NCBI RefSeq assembly: GCF_013607485.1
Contig: NZ_SCHP01000008.1
Coordinates: 1 to 52,893, forward strand
DNA: 52,893 nucleotides
DNA from: Bombilactobacillus bombi
Lineage (GTDB): Bacteria > Bacillota > Bacilli > Lactobacillales > Lactobacillaceae
Direction of reading: 5' to 3'
Every line of letters starts with the position of its first letter. Positions within the stretch are counted from its first letter, which is position 1. The translations under genes and the position numbers were made by a program. The notes under the pieces are model-generated. The model did not search any database. It saw only the letters and a program-made list of their open reading frames with translations, and was not told the origin of the DNA. This document shows, piece after piece, positions 8,946-18,953 of this stretch.

Positions 8946-10628
8946 CTATTTTTCTAAAGAACCATCAGTTGCTTTAACCCATTCATTAGAAGAAACATTG
9001 TAGAATGTTGCCCCATTAATAACTGCTTTTTGAGTAGTTCTCCATGGACTTCTTTCAGCAACTAAACGACTAGGTTTTTGCAGCATTTGATTACCATCAG
9101 CTGAAATCTTCCAGAGATGTGTAGAATTAGATGCTGTGATATGGATAACATTTGGTGTAATATCACTCACACTAACACCGCCGTCAATCCAAGTAGCATT
9201 ACTACCATTTTGAGTATAAATTACTTGATCAGCACGAACATATCTGCCGTCACCAATCTTGTAATAATTTACTCCGTCAACAGTATGTTTAGTATTGGTT
9301 GTAAAGGAAGTACTCAATTCAACAAAATCATTAGCAATCGCATGACCATTAGCATCATATACTTGAACTGTGCTGAAATTGGAACCAGTCAACATTGCTA
9401 CTGTACCATCAACAGGTGTATCATTGCTGGTTATTGTTGGAGTTGAAGGTGTAGTAGGAGCAACAGTTGAAGAAGGAGAAATCATAGAAGAATTAACTAC
9501 GATTTTACGTGTGAAAGTATAGGTACCAGTATCTTTGTTAAACTTACTATCTAACTTAATATTTTCCCAAGAAGTAGGTGCTGCTCCAGATTTGTAATCT
9601 TTATTGATTAAAATTTTACCACTATTCAAAGCACTAGTATAAGCTGTTTTGTCTACATTACCGCTAGCATCAGTGAAGTATGACAACAAGTTTATAGTTA
9701 CATCTTGAGTATAGGTGCCAGCATATTCAAAGCTAGAACTCTTAACTTCATTACCATAGAAATAAACTTTTCCTGGCATAACAGCCTTGTTACTAATATT
9801 ATGACTACTATCAGCCGCATGAGTAGTACCCGTATTAATTATAACACCAACGCCTTCAGTAGAAAGAGCTACTTCATTTACAGATTTACCAACTGTAGAA
9901 GTTAGAGTTTGTGGTTCCTGAAGTGAAACTACCAACCCATCAGCACCCTCTGCAGGTTTTACTATACCACTTGGTAAAGTTACTTTGGCTGGAATTAAAC
10001 GCCAAGTAAGTGTTTTCTTTACAGTTTCACCACCTACTGTAAACGTAAAGTTAAGATTAATGTCAGAATAAGAAAATTTATTAGCGTTTGTTCGGGTTAC
10101 ATCCAATTTTGCTTGATCAACAGCAGTTGCCATTGGGTCATCTTGTGATAGAAAGATAGATATCTCATTAGAATTTGACACATGACCAGATTCTATATCT
10201 GTCCGTTTAACGCTTAGGTCAACCTTGAATTTTCCATCTTTTAAGGCGCTCATATCAGCAGGTTTAACAGAATTGTTAGTATCTTGTAAAATGTATTGAA
10301 GAACACCATATTTATCCTTCAATTTACCATCTGTATCAAAGCCGTCCTTAATTGCTCCATCTGTTTTATGGTCCTTAATAAATTCAGTTAAACCATATGA
10401 CTCAAGTTCGTTAATACCACCATCATCATTTCCATCTTTCGTGTATGTGGCAAGCACACCCTCTTTTAAAGTAGCTGCCAACTTCTTTGCAGCTGTTACA
10501 TCAGCGCTTTCACGTGTTTGAACCTCAGATGCATTTGCGACTACTGTAGCAGAAGTAGTAATAACTGGTGCTGCAGCCAATAATGCAACTGCTGTTAAAC
10601 TAACATTTCTTAAAATGTTTTTTTTCAT
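8946..10628 (-). CDS. S-layer-like secreted protein with two C-terminal SLAP domains
   Basis: 560 residues. A signal peptide of the S-layer type (MKKNILRNVSLTAVALLAAA, cut near ANA-SE) is followed by a ~360-residue outer region of probable beta-sandwich folds (FKVDLSVKRTD, FTFTVGGETVKKTLTW), a Pro/Thr linker near 395, and two SLAP repeats at ~405-480 and ~490-560. The last repeat ends in the same ...NEWVKATDGSLEK block as the paralogues at 13011 and 16881. SLAP repeats anchor S-layer proteins to wall polymers. Start: ATG 10628 behind AGGAGG. It may be an S-layer subunit or an S-layer-associated protein; expression level would decide. Confidence 0.9.
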   Translation of the reverse strand: MKKNILRNVSLTAVALLAAAPVITTSATVVANASEVQTRESADVTAAKKLAATLKEGVLATYTKDGNDDGGINELESYGLTEFIKDHKTDGAIKDGFDTDGKLKDKYGVLQYILQDTNNSVKPADMSALKDGKFKVDLSVKRTDIESGHVSNSNEISIFLSQDDPMATAVDQAKLDVTRTNANKFSYSDINLNFTFTVGGETVKKTLTWRLIPAKVTLPSGIVKPAEGADGLVVSLQEPQTLTSTVGKSVNEVALSTEGVGVIINTGTTHAADSSHNISNKAVMPGKVYFYGNEVKSSSFEYAGTYTQDVTINLLSYFTDASGNVDKTAYTSALNSGKILINKDYKSGAAPTSWENIKLDSKFNKDTGTYTFTRKIVVNSSMISPSSTVAPTTPSTPTITSNDTPVDGTVAMLTGSNFSTVQVYDANGHAIANDFVELSTSFTTNTKHTVDGVNYYKIGDGRYVRADQVIYTQNGSNATWIDGGVSVSDITPNVIHITASNSTHLWKISADGNQMLQKPSRLVAERSPWRTTQKAVINGATFYNVSSNEWVKATDGSLEK

Positions 10629-10727
10629 TAAAGTAACCTCCTAAGTATTCGGATATTCACAATCCAACTTAAATTTACCACATTTGATATCCCATTTAAA
10701 GATAAATTTACAAAAAATCATATTATT

Positions 10728-11744
10728 TTAAGATAATATCTTGCGCAGTGGTGGCAACAAATTAATTATCTGCACCACTGCCACAGTTATCACAAAGGCG
10801 AGTACAAATAATCCAAAATCCTGTAATTGCGGCCAAAATTTATTAAGTGATAAAATTACCATTCCATGACAAAGATAAACTCCATACGATAAAGCTGCAA
10901 AATGTTCAATTAAACGTACTTTCACTGGCTGCTTATTAAGATGATTTTCCTGTGCTTTCAAAGTCAAAAAAACGGCCACTACAAAAAAAGGCAAGATAAG
11001 ATTAATAACTAAATTAATAATATCTACGTAATTATTTTGCAGCCATGGGCTTAACAAATTAACTAATATAACCGCACCAGTAAAGCCACCTATTGTAAAA
11101 ACTGCGGAAGATTTTTGATTATTTAATTTTAAGCATAAATATCCTAAAATAAAATATCCAAAATAACCGGTGAACCAGTTAAATTGTCCTTGAGGAAATA
11201 CTGTAAAAATTGTTTTCCATGGCGCAGATAAATAAAGGCTTAAATTTTTAAAAACAACATCCAAAAGATACCATAAGCCTAATAAATAACCAATAATTAC
11301 ATGTGGCAGATGATCTAGCGCTGCCTTAATAAATGGTGACAATAAATAAAACAAAACTAAAGGATAAATAAACCAAAAGGCTGTTAAAACAGGCGTATGG
11401 TAGATATAAATTAATGTCCCCAGTGCATGATGCCAACTCTGATTGCTTAAATACTTAAGACCCACTGCTGAAATAATTTCCCACATTATAAAAGGTATAA
11501 GAATCCGCGGCAAACGGATTTTGAATAAATATTTCAAATCAAACGTTTTTTTGCTGTTTAAAATGACAGCGCCACTAATCATAAAAAATAAAGGAACTGC
11601 CAAATCCGTAAAATATATAACAGTATGCGCCAAAATATTGTGTGGCTGCTGATTACTGTCAACAAAGCTATGGGCCATCACTACAAGCGCCATTGCTATA
11701 ATTCTAATTAAATCTAAAAAGATATACCTGTTATGAGTTTTCAA
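10728..11744 (-). CDS. Acyltransferase family 3 membrane protein (OafA/YrhL-like)
   Basis: 338 residues with about ten transmembrane spans. The N-terminal LDLIRIIAMALVVMAHS block contains the R-x10-H type motif of the acyltransferase-3 family, which moves acyl (usually acetyl) groups across the membrane onto surface sugars or peptidoglycan. Later blocks (FFMISGAVI, YLCHGMV) also fit. It lies between two SLAP genes on the same strand, which suggests it decorates a wall polymer, but the acceptor is not shown by the sequence. Confidence 0.9.
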   Translation of the reverse strand: MKTHNRYIFLDLIRIIAMALVVMAHSFVDSNQQPHNILAHTVIYFTDLAVPLFFMISGAVILNSKKTFDLKYLFKIRLPRILIPFIMWEIISAVGLKYLSNQSWHHALGTLIYIYHTPVLTAFWFIYPLVLFYLLSPFIKAALDHLPHVIIGYLLGLWYLLDVVFKNLSLYLSAPWKTIFTVFPQGQFNWFTGYFGYFILGYLCLKLNNQKSSAVFTIGGFTGAVILVNLLSPWLQNNYVDIINLVINLILPFFVVAVFLTLKAQENHLNKQPVKVRLIEHFAALSYGVYLCHGMVILSLNKFWPQLQDFGLFVLAFVITVAVVQIINLLPPLRKILS

Positions 11745-11802
11745 ACATCTGCCCCACCTTAATTTTTACAATTATCATACTACAAATTTAGATATCAAAA
11801 AA

Positions 11803-11836
11803 TAGGGTCCGGGACAAACATTGTCCTAGACCCCTT
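11803..11836 (-). terminator. Intrinsic terminator of the second glucosaminidase gene
   Basis: GGGGTCTAGGACAAT / GTTTGTCCCGGACCC hairpin with a T run on the minus-strand side, ~65 bp after the stop at 11901. Confidence 0.75.
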
Positions 11837-11900
11837 CTACGTTAGCCAAGAGAAAACAACTCAACAAATGACGATAAATTATAAGCTATTACCAAACTTT

Positions 11901-12800
11901 TTAACGGGTTTGGATAACATCATTAGAGCTTATCCATTCATAAGTAGACACTCTAAAGAACTTTTGACCATTAATCAAACGCACCTGATCTGAAGCCCAA
12001 CTGCTGCCAGCCATTACCACACGAGATGGCTTTGCAACACCTAAGGGAGTGTAAAGATGAGCGACATCACGATCTTCTTTGACTTTAACTACAAAATTGC
12101 CACTTTGAACATTTGCGGCATTAGAAGAAGCAACTTCTCCCATAGTATTATTATCAATATTGTCATACTGAGTTAAATTATAAGTTTCAATCAATTTATT
12201 TAATTTGGAAGCATAACTTGGATCAGTGGCATAACGACCTTGAAGCCATGCAGTAGCGTTTTGGTAGGTGGCAGCATTTTCACGCCAAGTACCACGATAA
12301 TAACTGCTATCCCAGCTCACACCATTGCGTAATTTATTACCATTGTCCGCAAATGAAGCCTCCATATTTGGATATTTTCTAAAATAGCTATCAATTGTGT
12401 AATAGCCCTTATCTTTACTCCATTCTTGAGTCGGCATATTAAAACTAGCGCCATTATAGTCACCCTTAATACCAAAAAAATTGTAATTAGGGGCTTGACT
12501 TGCAGCTGAAGTACCCCAGCCACTTTCAAGAATTGCCTGAGCCATCATAACTGATGGATACAGTCCTGATTGTTGTGCTGCTTTTTGAGCGGCTGGAGCA
12601 ATAGTTTGTATAAATTGTTGTTCATTACTAATCGGAGCAGAATAAGTTACTGCTTTAGCGGACCAAGCAGGGGTTGCAGTAGCAGAAGGATGCGCTATAT
12701 CTGCATCAGTTGCTGCTTGAGTTAAATTAGCTAGAGGTAAAAGTGTGCCGCCAGCCAGCACAGTGGCGATTAAAGCCGACGTTAATATATTCTTCTTCAA
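11901..12800 (-). CDS. Secreted N-acetylglucosaminidase with SLAP domain (paralogue)
   Basis: 299 residues: signal peptide 1-29 (TQA-AT), a short Ala/Ser/Pro linker, glucosaminidase domain ~58-215 with catalytic Glu92 in AQAILESGWG and blocks NFFGIKGDYNG, FRKYPNMEASF and LQGRYATDPSYASKLN, then one SLAP domain at ~230-299. It closely resembles the protein encoded at 7920-8762 along its whole length, so the pair arose by duplication. Probable role: wall turnover or cell separation. The leader holds a long inverted repeat (12832-12867) just upstream of the ribosome site. Confidence 0.93.
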   Translation of the reverse strand: MKKNILTSALIATVLAGGTLLPLANLTQAATDADIAHPSATATPAWSAKAVTYSAPISNEQQFIQTIAPAAQKAAQQSGLYPSVMMAQAILESGWGTSAASQAPNYNFFGIKGDYNGASFNMPTQEWSKDKGYYTIDSYFRKYPNMEASFADNGNKLRNGVSWDSSYYRGTWRENAATYQNATAWLQGRYATDPSYASKLNKLIETYNLTQYDNIDNNTMGEVASSNAANVQSGNFVVKVKEDRDVAHLYTPLGVAKPSRVVMAGSSWASDQVRLINGQKFFRVSTYEWISSNDVIQTR

Positions 12801-12831
12801 ATAAATCCCTCCTGTTAGATTACTGTTTAAT

Positions 12832-12867
12832 AATAACGGCTAAATTAGCCAATTACAACCGTTATTA
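12832..12867. repeat. Inverted repeat in the glucosaminidase leader
   Basis: AATAACGG ... CCGTTATT with 20 bp between, the inner part containing GGCTAAATTAGCC, itself a small hairpin. It lies 20-35 bp upstream of the glucosaminidase ribosome site, so it may be a leader structure or operator. Confidence 0.4.
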
Positions 12868-12894
12868 AGTATTTGTAATAGAAGTGAAATACAA

Positions 12895-12928
12895 AAAGGA
12901 TTGAGAAAATTATTATCCCAATCCTTAA
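12895..12928 (-). terminator. Intrinsic terminator of the repeat-containing SLAP gene
   Basis: AAGGATTG / CAATCCTT hairpin with a T run on the minus strand (CCTTTTTG), ~85 bp past the stop at 13011. Confidence 0.7.
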
Positions 12929-13010
12929 AAATAAATTTCTGAATATAAAAATCAGCATTACTGAAATTCTAGTTTGTATATCTAAAAACAAACACTATCT
13001 TTTAAAATTA

Positions 13011-14939
13011 TTAGCGTTCCAAGCTGCCGTATTGGCTATTAATCCATTCATTAGTTGACAAGCGATAGAATGTTTGTCCATTAATAACCGCTTTTTTATC
13101 AGTAGCCCATGGAGTATTTTGAGCGACAAAACGGTCAGGTTTAACAATCATGCTTTGTCTGTCATTAGAAATCTTCCATAATGCTGTGTAACCAGCACTT
13201 CTTACCCAAAAGACATTGAATGGAATGTCACTAACGATAGGGGCTCCAGAAATGTTTCCGACAGTAATAGCAGGAGCAGATTTATCTTGGAAAGTTACTC
13301 GATCAGCTTTAACGTATTCTGAAGTTGATACTTGGTAATAAGCAACACCCTTAATTATATGCTTATATCCTGTTACCCAAGAACTTCCAGCTGGCAATGC
13401 CCGATCAATAATTGGCCGTCCCTGAGGATCATATAATTGAGCAACACTAGAGACATTACCGGTATTAACTGTTACAACACCATTAACCTGTTCATCTTTT
13501 GATACTTCGGTAACTTTTGCTGGATTTTTTTCAGTATTAGTATCTTTATCAGAAGACTGATTTCCTTTATTTTGGTCGGTATTAGCTGGTTTATTCTTAT
13601 CTTGGTCGGTATTAGCTGGTTTATTCTTATCTTGGTCGGTATTAGCTGGCTTATTCTTGTCTTGGTCAGTATTAGCTGGCTTATTCTTATCTTGGTCGGT
13701 ATTAGCTGGCTTATTCTTGTCTTGGTCGGTATTAGCTGGCTTATTCTTGTCTTGGTCGGTATTAGCTGGCTTATTCTTATCTTGGTCAGTATTAGCTGGC
13801 TTATTCTTGTCGTCAGTTACCGTAACCGAACGGTAATAAGTGAAGATTCCAGTTTGCGGATCAAAATTATCAGTTTTATCCTTGAGGGTCTTACCGTTAT
13901 AAATAATCTTCCCATCTGCTAAAGCTTTATCATAATTATAAACTGGTGCTGAAGCTTTACCCGTTTGACCCATCAAGTCTCTTAAATTAACCGTAACTTT
14001 ACGCTTATAAATACCTGGCTTAGTCAGCTTATCACCGGTAACAGGTTGTCCTTGCTCATCGACAAGATTAGAATCAAATGTAATATATCCCTTTGCTTGT
14101 TCAGTAATATCCTTAGATGAATCATCAGGATCAAAGAATTGGATATCACTGTAATCACTACTACCTAAATAATCAGATACGGGTGCATTTACTTTTGCAG
14201 CTTTCTCTGTTTCTGATTTGAGAATATTAAAGTTAAGACCCTTACTCATATTCGATGGGGCTTGATAACGGGCTTGAGCGGTCTTTTGTCCCACTTGAAC
14301 CACATTATTAGACTTATCGACAGTATAGAAGGTATAAGTAAGATTAATAGTACCTGTACCATCCTTGATATCTTCTATTGCTTGATCAAATTTAGATATC
14401 TGGGTTGGATCTAAAATTACCTTATCGCCATTACCTTTATTAACAGAAATTTCCGAACTAAAGATAACATGATTATCCTCTATAGCTTTAATGTCTTTAC
14501 TAGATAAAGCATAGTCTTTATACTTGCTTCCTGTTTGAAAAATCCCACTCAAAAGGGGATCATTAATCAAGGCTGTCTTTTTAACCTCTGTCATTGGTTC
14601 GCCATCGCTGCCAATAACAAAGTTACCATCCTTATCAAAAATCGGAACTTCTCCTTGGAAAGAACCAGCAATATTCTTATCAAAAACGCCAATTTGGCTT
14701 TCTTTTGAAACAGGCTTAATTTGATCTAAGAATCTAGCTCCATCTAAGTTAGGTAAAGTCGTATCTTTAAATGTATCAGTAATATGTTTCAAAGCTGTCT
14801 GTAAAGCATCTTTATCATCAGTATCTGCTGCTTGAACCACTTGTGTACTACTCAATAAAGCAGCTGGGGCTGCAATTGGAGCAACAGCTAACAGAGCTGC
14901 CGCGACGACGCTAACACCCATCAATGACCTATTTTTCAT
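13011..14939 (-). CDS. S-layer-like protein with eight DKNKPANTDQ repeats and two SLAP domains
   Basis: 642 residues. The signal peptide is ~1-38 (cut near VQA-AD). An outer region of ~350 residues contains probable beta domains with KKTALIND and LTYTFYTVDK stretches. Eight tandem copies of the decapeptide DKNKPANTDQ (~373-452) form a flexible, charged wall-spanning stalk. Two SLAP repeats follow at ~485-560 and ~568-642, ending in NEWINSQYGSLER. The stalk is typical of proteins that hold a head above the wall. The start ATG lies behind GAGAGGAG. It is a paralogue of the genes at 8946 and 16881. Confidence 0.9.
   Translation of the reverse strand: MKNRSLMGVSVVAAALLAVAPIAAPAALLSSTQVVQAADTDDKDALQTALKHITDTFKDTTLPNLDGARFLDQIKPVSKESQIGVFDKNIAGSFQGEVPIFDKDGNFVIGSDGEPMTEVKKTALINDPLLSGIFQTGSKYKDYALSSKDIKAIEDNHVIFSSEISVNKGNGDKVILDPTQISKFDQAIEDIKDGTGTINLTYTFYTVDKSNNVVQVGQKTAQARYQAPSNMSKGLNFNILKSETEKAAKVNAPVSDYLGSSDYSDIQFFDPDDSSKDITEQAKGYITFDSNLVDEQGQPVTGDKLTKPGIYKRKVTVNLRDLMGQTGKASAPVYNYDKALADGKIIYNGKTLKDKTDNFDPQTGIFTYYRSVTVTDDKNKPANTDQDKNKPANTDQDKNKPANTDQDKNKPANTDQDKNKPANTDQDKNKPANTDQDKNKPANTDQDKNKPANTDQNKGNQSSDKDTNTEKNPAKVTEVSKDEQVNGVVTVNTGNVSSVAQLYDPQGRPIIDRALPAGSSWVTGYKHIIKGVAYYQVSTSEYVKADRVTFQDKSAPAITVGNISGAPIVSDIPFNVFWVRSAGYTALWKISNDRQSMIVKPDRFVAQNTPWATDKKAVINGQTFYRLSTNEWINSQYGSLER
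13573..13815 (-). repeat. Eight tandem 30-bp coding repeats
   Basis: Eight near-identical 30-bp units, differing only at synonymous third positions (T/C and A/G), encode DKNKPANTDQ each time. There are no spacers, so this is a coding minisatellite likely to vary in copy number. Confidence 0.95.
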
Positions 14940-15041
14940 ATTTATTGCTCCTCTCAGTAAGCTTATAATATCTTAAACTAAGTTTAATATAGCACAGAAT
15001 GAAGATACTATACAAACCTATAACCAAATCATAAATGAAAA

Positions 15042-16715
15042 TTAAAATTTATTTAACCTTTGTTGCAGCAACAATAAAAGCGCCAATAAGCCTAACGAAA
15101 CTAATGATACCACCCAACTAAAGCGATCAATCAGAGTAGGACAATAACGCACAGTAATTAAATTATCTTTAGTTCGTGTCTTCAAAGCAATGGTACCTCG
15201 TTTAGAAAAATAATAAGCTAGCGGATGTCCATTATTAGTTACCTGGTAATTGCTTCGCGAATAACATAATACTGGCAAATCAAAAGTATTTGCTGCGACT
15301 TTAGAATGATATCGATAAGATACACTATTGGCATGAGGAACACCAAATAAACGCACTTGACGTCCATTTATTCGCGCCCAGTGATACTGCCACTGATTGA
15401 GCGATTTTAAAGCTTGGCGTGGAAAATAATCATTAGGCGCCTGATCAGGATAACGATAATGGGAAAAATTAGCTTCCGTAAGCGGCTGTTGGTTAGGGCT
15501 CTGAAGCGGCCAAGCCAAATATTGATGTATAGCTGTTAAGCCACAACCACAAGTAATAATTAACAAAATAAATGTCCAAGCCTTTTTAACCTTCTTAGAA
15601 GATAGCAAACTCAAAGATTGAGCTGTACACCAACTTACCGCCAGAGTTGCAAAGATATTAAAGCGAAACGGAAACTGAATTACATTAATAAAAGATCCAT
15701 GCAGCCAGCGCCAAGGAAAAGCAGGCGTCGTTAGCCAGAAGGCTATAATTCCACTGCCCAAAATAAGCCAATTGCTGCTGCTAAAATAAGGCCAATGTAA
15801 AATAAATATAATTACATTAATTATTAATAAAGTTAAAATCAAGGGACCTACGGTATTAGCGCCAGAAGTAGCAGTAATCATCTGATTATGGCTTATAGCC
15901 AGCCACTGAGCTGACCAAGAAAGAGGCTTTAAGACAGAGAAATGAATTTGGGTGGCCTGAATTCCCGTTGGCGTAGACAAGTAATGCTGCAAAAATGGAG
16001 CCCAAAAAATGAATCCAACGCCTAAGAGCGCTAGGCCTACTTGCAATAAATGTTGGATCATCTTCCAGTTAATATCACGTTTTAAAATAATATCCACTAT
16101 TAGCCAGAGCAGTAACAGACAAATCATCATAACCGTAGTTAATACATGACTAAAGAGCAAACCAATCATCCCAATAAATAAAAGCCAGCGCCCACCTTGT
16201 TGATGCAATACCAAATAAAATCCGCCAAAAACTAGCGGCAAAAAAGCAGTTGCCAAGTATTCTCCCCAAGCAGCCCGAGAAACAAGATCTTGCAGTCGAT
16301 AAAAAGAAAAAGTGTAAACTACAGCAAAAACTAAGCGAAACCAATACGGTTTATTAAACCGTCGAGATATCCAATCGCAATTAAATAGAGTTAATAAATG
16401 AAACGCTGATAACCAACAATTAATGAATAATACTGGATGCTTCCACAGTTTAATTGCCCATACCAAAGGATACAAAAACTGGACAGGATAAAAGACATTC
16501 ACCAAATTACCAGTATTTCCAAAACCATATGTAGCAATCACAGGAAAATTAGAAGTGCTTAGCAACTCTTGTAACCTTGCATAATGAAAAATCAAATCAT
16601 CGCCGCCAGGTAAACTACGATATTTCACATAGAAATATTGAAAAACTAACGTAATTAATATAAAGATAAAAAAATTAGTACTTAGGCTACAACGTAATCG
16701 GTGTTTAAGAATCAT
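15042..16715 (-). CDS. Polytopic membrane protein, YfhO/PTPS-related glycosyltransferase-like
   Basis: 557 residues with about eleven to twelve transmembrane spans. An early outside loop carries the acidic pair GGDDLIFHYARLQEL at ~36-50, the position where GT-C enzymes carry catalytic or metal-binding acids. A soluble C-terminal loop at ~390-520 comes before the last span. The pattern matches the 6-pyruvoyl-tetrahydropterin synthase-related/YfhO-type membrane proteins of lactobacilli, thought to transfer sugars from lipid carriers to wall polymers or proteins. It lies between two SLAP genes on the same strand. The sugar and acceptor are unknown. Confidence 0.8.
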   Translation of the reverse strand: MILKHRLRCSLSTNFFIFILITLVFQYFYVKYRSLPGGDDLIFHYARLQELLSTSNFPVIATYGFGNTGNLVNVFYPVQFLYPLVWAIKLWKHPVLFINCWLSAFHLLTLFNCDWISRRFNKPYWFRLVFAVVYTFSFYRLQDLVSRAAWGEYLATAFLPLVFGGFYLVLHQQGGRWLLFIGMIGLLFSHVLTTVMMICLLLLWLIVDIILKRDINWKMIQHLLQVGLALLGVGFIFWAPFLQHYLSTPTGIQATQIHFSVLKPLSWSAQWLAISHNQMITATSGANTVGPLILTLLIINVIIFILHWPYFSSSNWLILGSGIIAFWLTTPAFPWRWLHGSFINVIQFPFRFNIFATLAVSWCTAQSLSLLSSKKVKKAWTFILLIITCGCGLTAIHQYLAWPLQSPNQQPLTEANFSHYRYPDQAPNDYFPRQALKSLNQWQYHWARINGRQVRLFGVPHANSVSYRYHSKVAANTFDLPVLCYSRSNYQVTNNGHPLAYYFSKRGTIALKTRTKDNLITVRYCPTLIDRFSWVVSLVSLGLLALLLLLQQRLNKF

Positions 16716-16749
16716 TATTTCCCCTATTATCTAATTAATTAATAATACA

Positions 16750-16779
16750 AAAATGGCTGTCCTAAGGACAGCCATTTTC
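16750..16779 (-). terminator. Second intrinsic terminator behind the SLAP gene
   Basis: Near-perfect hairpin AAAATGGCTGTCC / GGACAGCCATTTT with a T run on the minus strand. It is the second of two terminators in the 165 bp after the stop at 16881. Confidence 0.75.
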
Positions 16780-16835
16780 ACCAACAAACGATATATATAA
16801 TATATCATGAAGAAGGTAAGAATACAAGTATAAAT

Positions 16836-16867
16836 AAAAAAAAGCTTACTTAAAAGTAAGCTTTTTT
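16836..16867 (-). terminator. First intrinsic terminator behind the SLAP gene
   Basis: AAAAAGCTTACTT / AAGTAAGCTTTTTT perfect hairpin flanked by A and T runs, directly after the stop at 16881. Confidence 0.85.
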
Positions 16868-16880
16868 AAAATAAAATCAA

Positions 16881-18551
16881 TTATTTTTCAAGATGACCAT
16901 CGTCAGCTTTCATCCATTCATTGCCTGATACAGCATAGAAGGTTACACCATTAACAACAGCTTTCTTGTTAACTGCCCATGGGGAGCCTGCAGCAAGATT
17001 ACGTGAAGGCTTCAATACCATGCTGTTGCCATCAATTTTCCATAATGTTGAAAGCATGCCTGCTGATCCATTAGGACGAATAACATTCAAAGGAATATCT
17101 GTTACTTCTACCTTACCAGTAATAACAGCACCATTATTGCTAGAAGGAGTTGTTGCTGCAGCAGCACTAGCTTCTTCAAATGATACCTTGTCAGCAGCAA
17201 TATATTCATGACTTGATAGACGGTAGAAGGCTTTACCATTCTTGTTCATTGTACGACGAACATCAGTCTTCCATCTTGAACCACCAGCTAAATTACGGCT
17301 AACTTTGACGTTTCCATCTTCGTCATATAATGGAGCTGTAGTATCGGATCCACCATTAACAGTTACAACACCGCTAACTTTTTCATCCTTGTAAGTTCCA
17401 TTATCAGCTGTAACATTAACTGTCCGCTTCAATACTAAAGTACCTGGTGTTAAAGCACTAGCACTACCATCAACTACAGTAGAATGATTAGCACCTGTAA
17501 CTAAATATACATCAGCATCAGCATTGGTTGTGCTTGGAGCTTGGCCATTAACAGTAATTAAGCCATTAGCAGCAGCATTAGCCCAATCCTCAGGATTAGC
17601 ACCAGCATTAAAACCAGCATTAGGCAAATTAACAATTACTTGTTGGTAATATGTTCCGGTCTTAGCAAAATTACCATCTATAATACCTGTATTACCTGGG
17701 TGGTAATTTGTACTTCTTAATGGGGTTGCGGAAATAGCACCAGCATTATAAGCAGCCATGGTAATATCATCGCCATTATAATTCTTAATATTACCGTTAG
17801 CATTCATAAATGAGTTAGAAAGACCATAAATATTAGCACTATCGCCTACTTTGGCAGATAAAGTGGAATTATAATTTACGTATGCAGCACGCTGATTATT
17901 AGTCTTGTAACTAACAGTACTCTTTAATAATCCAGCATCACCAAGACTATTCTTTGCGCCATCATAAAGTTGAACAGACATTGTAACAGTACCACCATTA
18001 ATTGACATGTCAGTACGTGCGCGGTATGCGTCTTCCGTTGTTCTAATTGGAAAAGCTAATGTATTAATAGCATTGCTATAATCAAATTGCATTGTGTAAT
18101 ACATATGCCTTGCCGCAGTTTCATTTTGAGGGGTACCTAAACTAACTTGTTGATTACCCGCAAAAAAGTAGCTTAAAAAGTCACTAGCTCCACCAGCAGC
18201 AACAGTAATATTTTGGTTAGACAATTGCAATGGATTAGAAGGTGATGAAGAAGAACTGGTGTTAAATTCTGTTAAATTATTTCTTAAATCCTTTAATTGA
18301 TCTATCCAACCTAACTGGTTATAAAAATGGTGAAAACTGCCTTTAGTAGCTGTACTGGTAATATTGCCAGAAACAGTTGTAGAAGTACCCATTGTTTTAA
18401 CTTTTTGAGCAACTTCAGCAGTATTTGTATCAACTGCAGCCTTAACAACTTGTGTACCGGATGCAATATTTGCAACTGGGGCAGCGATTGGTGCAGCAGC
18501 TAATAAAGCAGCAGCAACAACACTAGCACCCATTAATGAAGATTTTTTCAT
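16881..18551 (-). CDS. S-layer-like secreted protein with two SLAP domains
   Basis: 556 residues from ATG 18551, which has GGAGG 11 nt upstream; an ATG 30 nt earlier lies ahead of that ribosome site and is discarded. Signal peptide ~1-39 (ends VVKAA). An Asn/Ser/Thr-rich outer region of ~350 residues includes a serine run (SSSSSP) and probable beta strands (TVTMSVQLYDG). The two SLAP repeats are at ~395-470 and ~482-556, ending in NEWMKADDGHLEK. The head differs from its two paralogues but the tail is conserved. Two strong terminators follow, as expected for a highly expressed surface gene. Confidence 0.9.
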   Translation of the reverse strand: MKKSSLMGASVVAAALLAAAPIAAPVANIASGTQVVKAAVDTNTAEVAQKVKTMGTSTTVSGNITSTATKGSFHHFYNQLGWIDQLKDLRNNLTEFNTSSSSSPSNPLQLSNQNITVAAGGASDFLSYFFAGNQQVSLGTPQNETAARHMYYTMQFDYSNAINTLAFPIRTTEDAYRARTDMSINGGTVTMSVQLYDGAKNSLGDAGLLKSTVSYKTNNQRAAYVNYNSTLSAKVGDSANIYGLSNSFMNANGNIKNYNGDDITMAAYNAGAISATPLRSTNYHPGNTGIIDGNFAKTGTYYQQVIVNLPNAGFNAGANPEDWANAAANGLITVNGQAPSTTNADADVYLVTGANHSTVVDGSASALTPGTLVLKRTVNVTADNGTYKDEKVSGVVTVNGGSDTTAPLYDEDGNVKVSRNLAGGSRWKTDVRRTMNKNGKAFYRLSSHEYIAADKVSFEEASAAAATTPSSNNGAVITGKVEVTDIPLNVIRPNGSAGMLSTLWKIDGNSMVLKPSRNLAAGSPWAVNKKAVVNGVTFYAVSGNEWMKADDGHLEK

Positions 18552-18581
18552 ATTGTGGTATTCCTCCTCGAATAATCTCAT

Positions 18582-18953
18582 AATTTATAATTTTGATACC
18601 ATAACTAATATAACACAGGATTGACAATTATTCAAAATATTTTCCGCTGTGAATGATGTTAATTGGTAGTCGTCCAGCGCTTTATCATCCTTGTTCTTAG
18701 CTATTGATATCTCAATACCAACAACTAGTATTGTAACTCAAAGTCGCCCATTTGCAAGCGTTAATCACTTAAATTGCCTTTTTTTCTTAGTTCCGTAATG
18801 TTTTTGTCATATTCCTGCAATAATTAGTGGCCTTTAGCACCATTTTTGCCCTGTTGACCGCAAATGATGAACTGTTTAATTGCACTAGTTACTTTTTAAA
18901 AATAATTGCTAAAATAATAGTTATTAAATAATTTATTTAGGAGATATTTAGCA
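18582..18953. other. Divergent intergenic region
   Basis: This 370-bp AT-rich stretch separates the SLAP gene (minus) from the DUF6056-type gene (plus). It must hold both promoters. I see no coding frame. A cre-like string (TTGCAAGCGTTAATC, one mismatch to the consensus) lies near 18752, and TAGGAGA at ~18938 is the ribosome site of the plus-strand gene. Confidence 0.5.

Noticed and set aside
13572-13922. Plus-strand 116-codon frame and CRISPR-like periodic repeats
   Set aside because: It is the antisense shadow of the DKNKPANTDQ repeats. The 30-bp units are contiguous, have no spacers and encode an in-frame decapeptide, so it is not a CRISPR array.
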